A stretch of DNA of 64,000 bases, taken from contig NZ_FWXV01000001.1 in assembly GCF_900176515.1 (NCBI RefSeq), positions 1,257,612 to 1,321,611 on the forward strand, read 5' to 3'. The DNA comes from Kibdelosporangium aridum. GTDB lineage: Bacteria; Actinomycetota; Actinomycetes; Mycobacteriales; Pseudonocardiaceae. Below are positions 31,736 to 41,700 of the stretch, one piece after another. A program made the position numbers and the translations under genes. Numbering within the stretch: position 1 is the first letter of the stretch; every line of letters starts with the position of its first letter. The notes below the pieces were generated by a model. The model searched no databases, was not told the DNA's origin, and was given only the letters and a program-made list of their open reading frames with translations.

Positions 31736-32674
31736 GTGAACCGCAATTCGCACGTGAAGACGGTGATCGCCATGGCGGCGATCATCACCGCAGGGTGCAC
31801 CGCCCAAGACGGGGCAGTCGCCCCGTCGCAACCTCCGGCTGTCACTGGTGTGTCAACGCCGTCCCCGCAGCAGCCGCGGGCAGGCATGGTGCTGATACCG
31901 CAGGGCTCATACCCGCTGGGGCGTAATGACGGTCCGGCCGAGGAACGGCCCGCGCATCAGGTCACCATCAAGCCGTATTACATCGACGCCTATCCCGTGA
32001 CGACCCAGCAGTTCGTCGACTGGGCCAACGGTCAGACGCTGATCAACGCACGTGGCGGGGATCGTCAACGCTGGGACGGGCCACTGCATCCGGCGGAAAG
32101 CGACGCGGTTCGTGACCAAAGTGGACGTGAGATCTTCACGACCGACGACAGTGACGACGATTCCCACATCGTCCGGCGAGATGGCCGATTCGCCGTCGAA
32201 GACGGCTTCGCGGACCACCCCGTGAACGAGGTCTACTGGTGGGGCGCGCACCTCTACTGCCAGGCACGTGGGGCGCGCCTGCTCACCGAAGCGGAATGGG
32301 AAGCCGCGGCCCGGGGCGCTGAGGGCCGCACGTATCCCTGGGGCAACGACGAACCGGACGCATCACGCGCCCAGTTCGGCAAACGCTACGGAGAAACCAG
32401 TCCAGTGACAGCCCATCCCCGTGGCACCACACCGCAAGGCGTCTACGACCTCGCCGGAAACCTTTACGAGTGGACCAGTTCTCTCGACCGCCCTTACCCG
32501 TATGTCGCCGACGATGGGCGCGAGGACGCTCAATCGCGCGACCTTCGCATCACCCGCGGCGGCGCCCACGACGAGCGCGCGGTGAACATGCGCTCGACCG
32601 ACCGTGACGGATACTCACGCGACCCGTTCGCCGGACACCACCACATCGGCTTCCGCTGCGGCGCCGACGGCTGA
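31736..32674 (+). CDS. SUMF1/FGE-domain lipoprotein lacking the catalytic cysteines
   Basis: 312 residues from a GTG at 31736. A signal peptide with lipobox ITAGC (Cys near residue 21) predicts a membrane-anchored lipoprotein with a Pro-rich linker. The formylglycine-enzyme fold starts at GMVLIPQGSYPLGRNDGPAEERPAHQVTI and continues through NEVYWWGAHLYCQARGARLLTEAEWEAAARG to GVYDLAGNLYEWTSS and HIGFRCG. True formylglycine-generating enzymes have two copper-binding Cys in the RGGS...C....C segment; here it reads RGGAHDERAVNMRSTDRDGYS, with none. It is therefore a non-FGE member, perhaps a binding protein or an oxidoreductase-like scaffold. No sulfatase gene is adjacent. Confidence 0.8.
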   Translation: MNRNSHVKTVIAMAAIITAGCTAQDGAVAPSQPPAVTGVSTPSPQQPRAGMVLIPQGSYPLGRNDGPAEERPAHQVTIKPYYIDAYPVTTQQFVDWANGQTLINARGGDRQRWDGPLHPAESDAVRDQSGREIFTTDDSDDDSHIVRRDGRFAVEDGFADHPVNEVYWWGAHLYCQARGARLLTEAEWEAAARGAEGRTYPWGNDEPDASRAQFGKRYGETSPVTAHPRGTTPQGVYDLAGNLYEWTSSLDRPYPYVADDGREDAQSRDLRITRGGAHDERAVNMRSTDRDGYSRDPFAGHHHIGFRCGADG

Positions 32675-32753
32675 CCCTGTCCCAAGTGGAGCCTCGGCGA
32701 ACCGATCAGGAATCGAGAAGCCAGCCTGTGTCCGCCGCGGCTAGCGTTGGGAC

Positions 32754-33233
32754 ATGACACCGCATGAGAAGAAGTCCGGCAAGCGGGTCGAACCAGCGGA
32801 CGGTGGCTGGACCGACGCGGAAAAAGCCGCGATGAAGGAGCGTGCCGCGGAGGTCAGAAAGGCCGCAAGCCGGGGGAGTGGCAAACAAAAGGCGGCCGCC
32901 GACGCTCAGGACGTGCTCGATGTGATCGCCACGATGTCGCAACCGGATCGCGAGATCGCGGAACGCATCCACGCCATCGTCACCACCGAAGCCCCGCATC
33001 TGGCGCCGCGGCTGTGGTACGGGATGCCCGCCTACGCGCTGAAGGGGAAGGTGTTGTGCTTCTACCTGAGTGCGGAGAAGGAAAAGGAACGCTACGGCAC
33101 TCTGGGGTTCAACGCTGTGGCAACCCTCGACGACGGCACGATGTGGCCGACATCCTTTGCCTTGACGGCCATGACCGACCAGCACGCGGCGTTGATCACC
33201 AAGCTGATCAAGAAGGCAGCCGCACGTCCATAG
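32754..33233 (+). CDS. DUF1801 domain protein
   Basis: 159 residues. A charged, Lys/Ala-rich N-terminal helix of about 45 residues precedes a DUF1801 (YdhG-like) domain. That domain has ERIHAIVTTEAPHLAPRLWYGMPAYALKGKVLCFYLSAEKEKERYGTLGFNAVATLDDG as described by pattern: a WYGMPAY loop and a beta-strand core. Members are small cytosolic proteins of uncertain role; one has been proposed as an iron chaperone. It is convergent with the LysR gene, ending four bases from it. Confidence 0.75.
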   Translation: MTPHEKKSGKRVEPADGGWTDAEKAAMKERAAEVRKAASRGSGKQKAAADAQDVLDVIATMSQPDREIAERIHAIVTTEAPHLAPRLWYGMPAYALKGKVLCFYLSAEKEKERYGTLGFNAVATLDDGTMWPTSFALTAMTDQHAALITKLIKKAAARP

Positions 33234-33237
33234 TGGA

Positions 33238-34122
33238 CTAAATGCCGTCGATCGGCGGTACCTCGGCGGCGTCATGCAAGGCGGTTCGTGCGGCCGAGAT
33301 CGCCGGATGGTCGCGTGTGCCCCGGCGGTAGGCAAGATGTGTTCTGCGCCGGATAGGCAACGGAGTCAGCACAACAGCAGCATGCGGCGCGACAACACCC
33401 AGATCGGGAACGAAAGCGACGCCTTGGCCGGCCGCCACCAACGCGAGCACGGTGCCGAAGTCGTCGGCGTGGTGGCGGATGTGCGGTGTGAACCCCTCGG
33501 CCTCACAGGCCCTGATCGTCATGGCGTGGCAGAGAGTGCCTGGCGTGCCAGCGATCCAGGGGGCGTCGCGTCGGACTGCCAACGGTTCGGCCGACAGTGC
33601 GGCGAGGTGGACGGTCTCTTCCAGCAACGGCTCCGTCTGCAGCGCCGGATCTTCGGCGGCCGGCACGTAGTCGTATTCCTGGATCAGAGCGATGTCCAGG
33701 CTTTCGTCGCGCAGCGCATCGGGCACGGACACCGGATCCAGTTCCGTGACGGTCAGGTCCAGCCCCGGATGGTCGGTGCTCAGCGCGACGAGGGCCGGCG
33801 TGAGGATCGTGGGTATCGCGGTGGGGAAGACGCCGATACGCAGGGTGCCGGTGAGCGCTGTCGTGGTCGCTGCCAGTTCGGCGGCTGCTTCGTGCAGCGT
33901 CGCGAGGACTTCCTCGGTGCGCTCGACGAGCCGGTGGGCCGCCGGGGTCAGCGTCACGCGTCGACCAGTGCGTTCCAGCAGCGGTACGCCGGTCTCGCGT
34001 TCCAGGGCGGTGAGCTGTTGGGACACCGCCGATGGGGTGAAGGTGAGCGCTTCGGCGACTGCCGCGATCGTCCCGCGCCGGGACAGTTCCCGCAGGAGGC
34101 GGAGCTTGCGTACGTCGAGCAT
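33238..34122 (-). CDS. LysR-family transcriptional regulator
   Basis: 294 residues. The N-terminal helix-turn-helix reads LRLLRELSRRGTIAAVAEALTFTPSAVSQQLTALERETGVPLLER. The periplasmic-binding-like effector domain follows from about residue 92 (LTGTLRIGVFPTAIPTILTPAL). Its start codon lies inside a perfect 9-bp inverted repeat, a natural autorepression site. It is divergent from a DapA-family gene, the usual arrangement for a LysR regulator and its target. Confidence 0.92.
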   Translation of the reverse strand: MLDVRKLRLLRELSRRGTIAAVAEALTFTPSAVSQQLTALERETGVPLLERTGRRVTLTPAAHRLVERTEEVLATLHEAAAELAATTTALTGTLRIGVFPTAIPTILTPALVALSTDHPGLDLTVTELDPVSVPDALRDESLDIALIQEYDYVPAAEDPALQTEPLLEETVHLAALSAEPLAVRRDAPWIAGTPGTLCHAMTIRACEAEGFTPHIRHHADDFGTVLALVAAGQGVAFVPDLGVVAPHAAVVLTPLPIRRRTHLAYRRGTRDHPAISAARTALHDAAEVPPIDGI

Positions 34123-34139
34123 AAGTACACCTTATGCTC
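34117..34139. promoter_or_regulatory. LysR-type operator overlapping the regulator start codon
   Basis: GAGCATAAG (34117-34125) and CTTATGCTC (34131-34139) are perfect 9-bp arms around TACAC. The LysR start codon (34120-34122, minus strand) lies in the left arm. The site is also about 55 bases upstream of the DapA-family gene. Confidence 0.7.
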
Positions 34140-34192
34140 CACGACAGAAACGCGAACTGGACCTGAACAGCTGGGCGCGCGATGGTCGAGTC

Positions 34193-35056
34193 ATGTTCAC
34201 GGGTCTCTTCGTTCCGCTTGTCACACCGTTCACTGCGTCCGACGAACTCGCTGCCGACGCGTTGGAGGCGCTCGCTCACAACGTGATCGATGAGGGCGCG
34301 GCCGGAATCGTCGCGTTGGGCACGACTGGCGAACCCGCGACCCTGGCACCCGAGGAACGCCGCAAGGTCGTCGACATCTGTGCCGACGTATGCGTGCAAC
34401 GCGGCGCGCAGTTGATCATCGGCGCCGGGTCGAACTCGACAGCTGGTTCGCTCGATGTGTTCGCCGATCTCGATCCCCGAGCCACCGCCACACTGACCGT
34501 CGTTCCCTACTACACCCGCCCATCCGAGGACGGCGTGGTCGAGCACTTCCGTCGCCTCGCGGCCGCCAGCCCGGTGCCGTTGCTCGTCTACAACGTCCCA
34601 GCCCGCACAGGCAGGGCATTGGCGGCCGACACCCTCGTCCGCCTTGCCGAAATACCGAACGTCGCCGGGTTCAAGCACGCTGTCGGCGGCATTGACGACG
34701 CCACGGTGGCGTTCATGAGCAGCGTGCCGGACGACGTCGCGGTTCTCTCCGGCGACGACCTCTACGCCGGCCCACTGGTCGCACTCGGTGCCACCGGCGC
34801 GATCCTGGCCTGCGGCAATGTCGCAACGCGGGCCTATGTCGAGCTGATCGCCGCGTGGCGGGACGGTCCCACCGACCACGCGCGCCACCTGCACAATCGG
34901 CTCGTGCCACTGGCCCGCGCCCTGTTCGCCGAGCCGAACCCCGCCGTGATCAAAGCCGTTCTGGCGGCCCACGGCCGGATCCCCACCCCTGACGTCCGCC
35001 TTCCGCTGCTCGCCGCGAGCGCGGCAGCCACATCGGCCGCTCTCGAATCGTGCTGA
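34193..35056 (+). CDS. DapA/NAL-family aldolase (dihydrodipicolinate synthase-like)
   Basis: 287 residues from the ATG at 34193; the frame is open far upstream across the LysR gene, but that part has no homology. It is a TIM barrel with ALGTTGEPATL (the GTTGE motif that binds the keto acid), YNVPARTGR (Tyr proton relay) and VAGFKHAVGG (Schiff-base Lys). It condenses or cleaves pyruvate-type keto acids with an aldehyde. Because it is divergent from a LysR regulator and away from lysine genes, a catabolic or specialised aldolase is as likely as lysine biosynthesis. It could supply an unusual NRPS precursor, but there is no direct evidence. Confidence 0.85.
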   Translation: MFTGLFVPLVTPFTASDELAADALEALAHNVIDEGAAGIVALGTTGEPATLAPEERRKVVDICADVCVQRGAQLIIGAGSNSTAGSLDVFADLDPRATATLTVVPYYTRPSEDGVVEHFRRLAAASPVPLLVYNVPARTGRALAADTLVRLAEIPNVAGFKHAVGGIDDATVAFMSSVPDDVAVLSGDDLYAGPLVALGATGAILACGNVATRAYVELIAAWRDGPTDHARHLHNRLVPLARALFAEPNPAVIKAVLAAHGRIPTPDVRLPLLAASAAATSAALESC

Positions 35057-35102
35057 TGGCCTGGGCTTACAGGATTGCTACAGCGTGGATACAGAGCGTG
35101 TC

Positions 35103-35118
35103 GTAACACTGGGGTTAC
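35103..35118. promoter_or_regulatory. Short dyad upstream of the PBP-type thioesterase gene
   Basis: GTAAC (35103-35107) and GTTAC (35114-35118) form a short inverted repeat with a 6-base spacer, about 75 bases upstream of the start. It could bind the winged-helix regulator encoded just downstream; this is weak evidence. Confidence 0.25.
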
Positions 35119-35192
35119 ATCGCTGAAGCAACGTGTGGCCGATCCGGCCGCGACTGGGGACTCGAAGGCGAGGGTGGTCCTTGCGCTGGGGC

Positions 35193-36452
35193 ATGGAACC
35201 GACACAGTGGTGGGGGGACAGCGGCACCGGGGTGGGTGAGCTGTTCGGCATTTCCGCAGAGAGGAGTGGTGTTCCGGGGGCCCAACTGGCCGTGCACACC
35301 GACGGTGGGACCGTCTCGGTGCCGTACGGGCTGGTTGAGCACACGGGGGGTGACAAGGTCGGGCCGGGGACGATGTTCCCCCTTGGCTCGGCCACGAAGA
35401 GTTTCACCGCCACGGTTGCCATGCAACTGGTGGCGGACGGGGACGTCGAGCTGGACGTGCCCATGGCCGATCACATGCCGGAGCTCGCGCGGGCCCGTTC
35501 GCGCGCGCTCAGGGAGATCACGCTGAGGCAGGCGTTGAGCCACACAGGTGGCCTGGTGTCCGACTACGAGGCCACCGACGTCGTCTCGCTGAGGGGTTAC
35601 GTCCGTGCGCTGCTGGACCGGCCGGACGTCTGGGTGCCGGGCAGCGGCTTTTCCTACTCCAACACGGGATATGTCCTCGTCGGATCCCTGATCGAGGAGC
35701 TGACCGGACTGTCGTGGTGGGAGGCCGTCGAGTCGTTCGTGGTCGAACCGCTGGGCCTTCGGGTCGCCCGGCTCGACGCATCCGGGATGGCAGTTCCGCA
35801 CGTGCTGACCAACCCGGTGGATGTCGATCTGCCCGCAGGCTGGGAACCTGCCGGTGGACTCGCGGCGACGGCCGAGAGCTTGGTCGAGTTCGTCCTCGCT
35901 CATCTGGATGGCCGTGTCCTGCCGGACGAGTACGCCCGGCTCATGCGGGAACCTGTTGCGGCGAAGCCGTTCGGCATCGCCGACGGGTGGGGACTCGGCT
36001 GGGCGACGCATGGTTCGTGGTTCGGGCACGACGGCACGCTCGCGGGCACGAGCTGTTCGATCCGGGCGCACGCCGAGAGCCGGACTGTGGTCGCGTTGGT
36101 CACCAACGGTTCCACGGGCTTGGATCTGTGGACCGAGCTCGCTGGGGCTTGGGGGATCGGCAGTTACGCGCCGCCCTCGGTCGACGAGTGTCCAGTCGAC
36201 GCGTCCGAACTGCTCGGCGAGTACTTCAACGACAGCACGTGCTTCACGGTCCGCGAACAGTCGGACGGTCTCGAACTCACCGATGGGACGGGGTTCACCG
36301 CCGCGTTCGCGGTGGGCGATGACGACTTGTTCAAGCTCGTGGACTCGGCTGGAACCGGGTTCGCGCACGTCGGGAGGTTCCTTCGGGACGATGCCGGCCG
36401 GGTCGCCGCGCTGCAGTTCAGTGGGCGGATCGCCCGGCGGGTGAGGTCATGA
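35193..36452 (+). CDS. Stand-alone penicillin-binding-protein-type thioesterase (SurE/MppK-like peptide cyclase)
   Basis: 419 residues from the ATG at 35193. It is a class C beta-lactamase-fold serine hydrolase: SATK holds nucleophile Ser66 and Lys69, YSNTG holds Tyr155, and FGHDGTLAGTSC is the third active-site strand. VPGAQLAVHTDGG at the start, FSYSNTGYVLVGSLIEELTGLSWWEAVES in the middle and ADGWGLGW before the HDG match my recollection of the PBP-type TE family. Those enzymes release and macrocyclise NRPS peptides in trans, joining a D-configured C-terminus to an L N-terminus. Both NRPSs here lack a TE, and the last module ends in an epimerisation domain, which fits. The alternative is a D-aminopeptidase or esterase. 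It overlaps the next gene by ATGA. Confidence 0.75.
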   Translation: MEPTQWWGDSGTGVGELFGISAERSGVPGAQLAVHTDGGTVSVPYGLVEHTGGDKVGPGTMFPLGSATKSFTATVAMQLVADGDVELDVPMADHMPELARARSRALREITLRQALSHTGGLVSDYEATDVVSLRGYVRALLDRPDVWVPGSGFSYSNTGYVLVGSLIEELTGLSWWEAVESFVVEPLGLRVARLDASGMAVPHVLTNPVDVDLPAGWEPAGGLAATAESLVEFVLAHLDGRVLPDEYARLMREPVAAKPFGIADGWGLGWATHGSWFGHDGTLAGTSCSIRAHAESRTVVALVTNGSTGLDLWTELAGAWGIGSYAPPSVDECPVDASELLGEYFNDSTCFTVREQSDGLELTDGTGFTAAFAVGDDDLFKLVDSAGTGFAHVGRFLRDDAGRVAALQFSGRIARRVRS

Positions 36453-37303
36453 CGAGGATCCACTTCACTTTCGACGACATCGCACGGACTCATCCGGTCG
36501 AATCACTGACACCGCGTGCGGAAGCGGTGTTCGCGCTCAACGCCTTGGCCGACGAGCGGAACATGGCACTCGCGCCCTGGCGCAGGGAAGCCGTGCGGCG
36601 GCTTGGCGACATGAACCGTGACATCGCGCGTGTGTTCCGCGTGCTGCGGCCGGTCCCGGACTTGTTGTGGCTGCTGGACGGCTCCGTCGAGGACGATCAC
36701 CGGCCAGTCGGTTTCGGGTTGACCAGACGGCACATGGTCGAGCTGGTCGACGCGTTCGCCGAGATCGCGGTGGTGCCGTGCTGGACGGCGATCCGCGGTC
36801 ATCTCAAGGCTGTCGAGCGGACGCAGCACCAGGATGTCCACGGATTGCTGAGCACGTTGCACCCACAAGTCCGCTTGCAGGACACCGTTCTGCACATCAT
36901 GGACGGTGACAGGGCCGACATCCGGCTGGGGCGCAACGGATTGGCGATCGCACGCTCGGCGTTCCTGTCGTCGAGACCGGCTGTGGTGGTCGATGCCGAA
37001 CGGCCCAAACTGATCGTGTCCGCTGTGCCGCCGATGTCCACGCAGTGGTGGCGTGCCGAGGACTTGTCCAGCACCGCGTTGAGCGCGTTGCTAGGCAAGA
37101 CAAGAGCAACGTTGCTGAGACTGCTGCGCGACGCGTGCTCGACCGGTGAGCTGGCCAAACGCGCTGGGGTGTCGGCTGGGGCAGTCAGCCAGCACATCGG
37201 CGTGCTGCGCGACGCCGGCCTGATCACCACCGCGCGGGAACGCAACACCGTGCAGCACAGCCTGACCGTCCTCGGCGAGCAATTGGTGCTCGCCCGCGTC
37301 TGA
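36449..37303 (+). CDS. Winged-helix (ArsR-like) transcriptional regulator
   Basis: 284 residues, overlapping the thioesterase stop by ATGA, so translation is coupled. The first 200 residues form a poorly conserved alpha-beta domain of the DUF5937 type. The C-terminal 80 residues are an ArsR winged helix: LLGKTRATLLRLLRDACSTGELAKRAGVSAGAVSQHIGVLRDAGLITTARERN. It is likely a cluster-situated regulator controlling the thioesterase and perhaps the NRPS operon, whose promoter starts about 90 bases downstream. A Rho-independent terminator follows it. Confidence 0.8.
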   Translation: MTRIHFTFDDIARTHPVESLTPRAEAVFALNALADERNMALAPWRREAVRRLGDMNRDIARVFRVLRPVPDLLWLLDGSVEDDHRPVGFGLTRRHMVELVDAFAEIAVVPCWTAIRGHLKAVERTQHQDVHGLLSTLHPQVRLQDTVLHIMDGDRADIRLGRNGLAIARSAFLSSRPAVVVDAERPKLIVSAVPPMSTQWWRAEDLSSTALSALLGKTRATLLRLLRDACSTGELAKRAGVSAGAVSQHIGVLRDAGLITTARERNTVQHSLTVLGEQLVLARV

Positions 37304-37335
37304 CGGTTTTTCCCGTTTTGTTCACTCCGAATACG

Positions 37336-37365
37336 CCCGGCCTTGCCCTAGCGAGGCCGGGTTTT
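37336..37365 (+). terminator. Rho-independent terminator after the regulator
   Basis: CCCGGCCT (37336-37343) pairs with AGGCCGGG (37354-37361) around a 10-base loop, followed by TTTT. It separates the thioesterase-regulator transcript from the NRPS operon. Confidence 0.85.
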
Positions 37366-37371
37366 CGGCTT

Positions 37372-37421
37372 TTTAGGCACGTCTAAATGTCTTTGACACG
37401 GCCAGGTGGCAATCCTATGGT
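37372..37421 (+). promoter_or_regulatory. Promoter of the NRPS operon with adjacent dyad
   Basis: TTGACA (37393-37398), a 17-base spacer and TATGGT (37416-37421) make a good sigma-70-like promoter about 100 bases before the first methyltransferase gene. TTTAG and CTAAA around GCACGT (37372-37387) form a dyad just upstream of the -35 box, a candidate binding site for a regulator. Confidence 0.55.
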
Positions 37422-37514
37422 CGAAGTAGCCAAAGGATTGACCACGGAGCTGGGGAGTCGGGCTGGTCACTCCTGTTTCTGCCGTACTCGATGAATTTCC
37501 CGTTACTGGAGTGA

Positions 37515-38758
<1,244 letters not shown>

Positions 38759-38788
38759 AAGCCCGAGAAATCGTCCCGGAGGTGTGGA

Positions 38789-41700
38789 GTGGGCACCGCC
38801 CGTTCGTTCACAGAGCTGTTCGAAGCGCAGGTCGCGCGGTCCGGTGACGCGACCGCACTGGTGTACGAGGACACCTCCTGGTCCTACTCGGACCTGAACG
38901 CACGGGCGAACCGGCTCGCACGGGCCCTCGTGGCGCAGGGAGCCGAACCGGAGAACCTGATAGCTCTCGTCTTACCGCGCGGGCCGGAGTTCGTCGTGAG
39001 CGTCTTGGCCGCGCTCAAGGCAGGCGCGCCCTTCCTGCCCATCGACGCGAGCTATCCGGCCGACCGGATCCGGTTCATGTTCGCGGACGCCGCGCCCCGG
39101 CTGGCGGTGTGCACCGCCACGACCGAAGACGCGGCGCCTGCGGGCGTGAACCGGATCCGGCTTGAAGACCTGGAACTGGACGGATATCCGGCGGACGACC
39201 TGACCGACGCCGACCGCAGCCGTCCGGCCACTGTGGACAACATGGCGTACGTGATCTACACGTCCGGGTCCACCGGCCGTCCCAAGGGCGTGATCATCAG
39301 CCATGCCGGCGCGCCGACCGTGATCAAGCTGGCCGAACGGTTCGGGCTCGACGAACACAGCCGGGCGTTGCAGTTCGCCCCGACCGGATTCGACGCCGCG
39401 CTATGGGACATCTTCACGCCTTTGCTCACCGGCGGTGCCATCGTCGCTGCGCCCGCCGAGCGGACAAACTCGGACATCGCGCTGGCCAGGCTGTTGGCCG
39501 AGCAGGGCGTCACGCACGCGACCATTCCGCCTGCCGCCCTTGCCGCGATGTCACCCGGCAGCTTCCCGCCGGACGTGGCGCTGTACCTGGCAGGCGAGGC
39601 GTTCGCGCCGACCCTGCTGGAGAAGTGGTCGGAAGGCCGGATCGTGGTCAACGGCTACGGCGCGACCGAGGCGACGATCTGCACCACGGTCAGCCGTCCG
39701 CTGCAGGGCGCGATCGTGCCGCCGTTGGGCACACCGGTCGACGGCACCGACATGTACGTCCTGGACGCGGCGTTGCGGCCGGTCCAGCCAGGTGAGATCG
39801 GCGAGTGCTACCTCGCCGGAACCGGGCTGGCCCGTGGTTACGTGAACCGGCCCGACCTCACCGCGGAACGGTTCGTGGCCAACCCCTTCGACCCCACGCC
39901 AGGGGCGCGGATGTACCGGACCGGGGACTTGGTCCGGCTGACCGGGCAAGGCGAGTGGCAGTTCGTCGGCCGCGCCGACGACCAGGTGAAAATCCGCGGG
40001 TTCCGCGTCGAGCTCGGGGAGATCGAGCTCGCGTTGGCCGCACACCGGAGCGTCGACCGGGCTGCGGTCGTGGTGCACCGGGACGCCCAGGGCGATCCAC
40101 AGCTGGTCGCGCACCTCGTCGCGGTGGGCGACGTCGACCGCGACGAACTGCGGGACTTCCTCGGCGAACGACTGCCCGCGTACATGGTGCCCGCGCTGTT
40201 CGCCGTGCACGACGAGTTTCCGTTGACCCCGCACGGAAAGATCGACCGGGAAGCGCTGCCTGAGCCGTCGGGCGCCCGTTTGCTCACGGCCCAGGTCGCC
40301 CGGGTCGAGCCGCGGACCGGCACCGAACGGCAGATCGCCGAGATCTGGCAGGAGGTCCTGGAACTGGACTCGGTCGGCGCCGAGGACGGGTTCTTCGCAC
40401 TGGGCGGTGATTCCCTGCGCGCCCTGCGGGTGCTCCGCAGGACGATGTCGATCTTCGACGTCGAGCTCTCGCCCGCCGTGTTGTTCGACGAGCCGACCGT
40501 CGCCGGACTCGCCGCTGCCGTCGACGCACTCGCAGGCAACGCGATGTCCACGATCGAGCCGGTCGCGCTCGACGGCCCGATCCCGTTGTCCCCGGTCCAA
40601 GAACGCCTGTGGTTCCTCCAGGAGTACGACCCAGGGTCCTACGAGTACAACGTCGCCGGCGGCCTGCGGTTCACCGGTGACCTGGACGTCGACCGGCTGC
40701 ACGGCGTGATCGAGGACTTGGTCGCGGCGCACGACTCGTTGCACACCAAGTTCGACGCGGACTCCGGCACCGGCTACCAGCTCGTGTCCGCACCCGGGCC
40801 GGTCGCGCTGTCCAATGAGGACTTCACTGGCCGTCGGGCGGAGTTCGAGCGGTGGATCCGGGCCGAACTGACCCGCCCGTTCGACCTGCGGCACGACGAC
40901 CCGAGCCGATGGTGGCTGGTTCGGCTCGCCGAGAACGAACACGTGCTGGTGTTCTCGGTGCATCACATCGTCACCGACGGCACGTCGATCAGGCTGCTCG
41001 CCGACGAACTGTGCGCACGCTACGAGGGTGTCAGGCCTCCGGAGCAGCCGGTGCGGTACCCGGATTACGCGGTCTGGCAACGTAATCAGTGGAGCGATTC
41101 CCCGCATGTGGACTACTGGCGCGAGCAACTCGCCGACCTGCAGGTCGTCGAGGTACCGACTGATCACCCACGGCCAGCGGTGCGCGGCGGCGCAGGCGCC
41201 AGGCACACCTACGAGATCCCGCAGGAGATCACCGAACGTCTCAGGGCGTTGAGCTCCGAGACAGACACGACGTTGTTCGCGACACTCGTGGCCGCGGTGC
41301 AGGTGCTGCTCGCGCGCTACACCGGCCAGCAGGACATCGCGGTCGGCACCGTGACCGACGGCCGCAACCGGCCCGAGCTGGAGCGGATGCTCGGCTTCTT
41401 CATCAACACACTCGTGCTGCGCTCCCATGTGGACCCCGAGGCCACGTTCACGCAGTTCCTGCGTTCGGTCAAAGGCACGATCCGCGACGGGTTCGCGCAC
41501 CAGGACGTGCCGTTCCACCGGATCGTCGACGCCGCGGGCGTACCGAGGGACACCAGCAGGACGCCGCTGTTCCAGGCTTTCGTCGTACTGCAGGACGCCT
41601 GGTTCACCGACCGCGAAGTGGCCGGGATGCAGGTCCGCCGCGAGCCGCTGCCGGACGTCACGGCCGTCACGGACCTGATCTTCGACTTCGAGGAGAGCTC

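Noticed and set aside
31736..32674. Formylglycine-generating enzyme for sulfatase activation
   Set aside because: The fold matches, but both catalytic cysteines are absent and no sulfatase gene is nearby.
35193..36452. Antibiotic-resistance beta-lactamase
   Set aside because: SxxK and YSN motifs occur across the fold; there is no signal peptide, and the overall motifs and cluster context fit a PBP-type peptide cyclase better.
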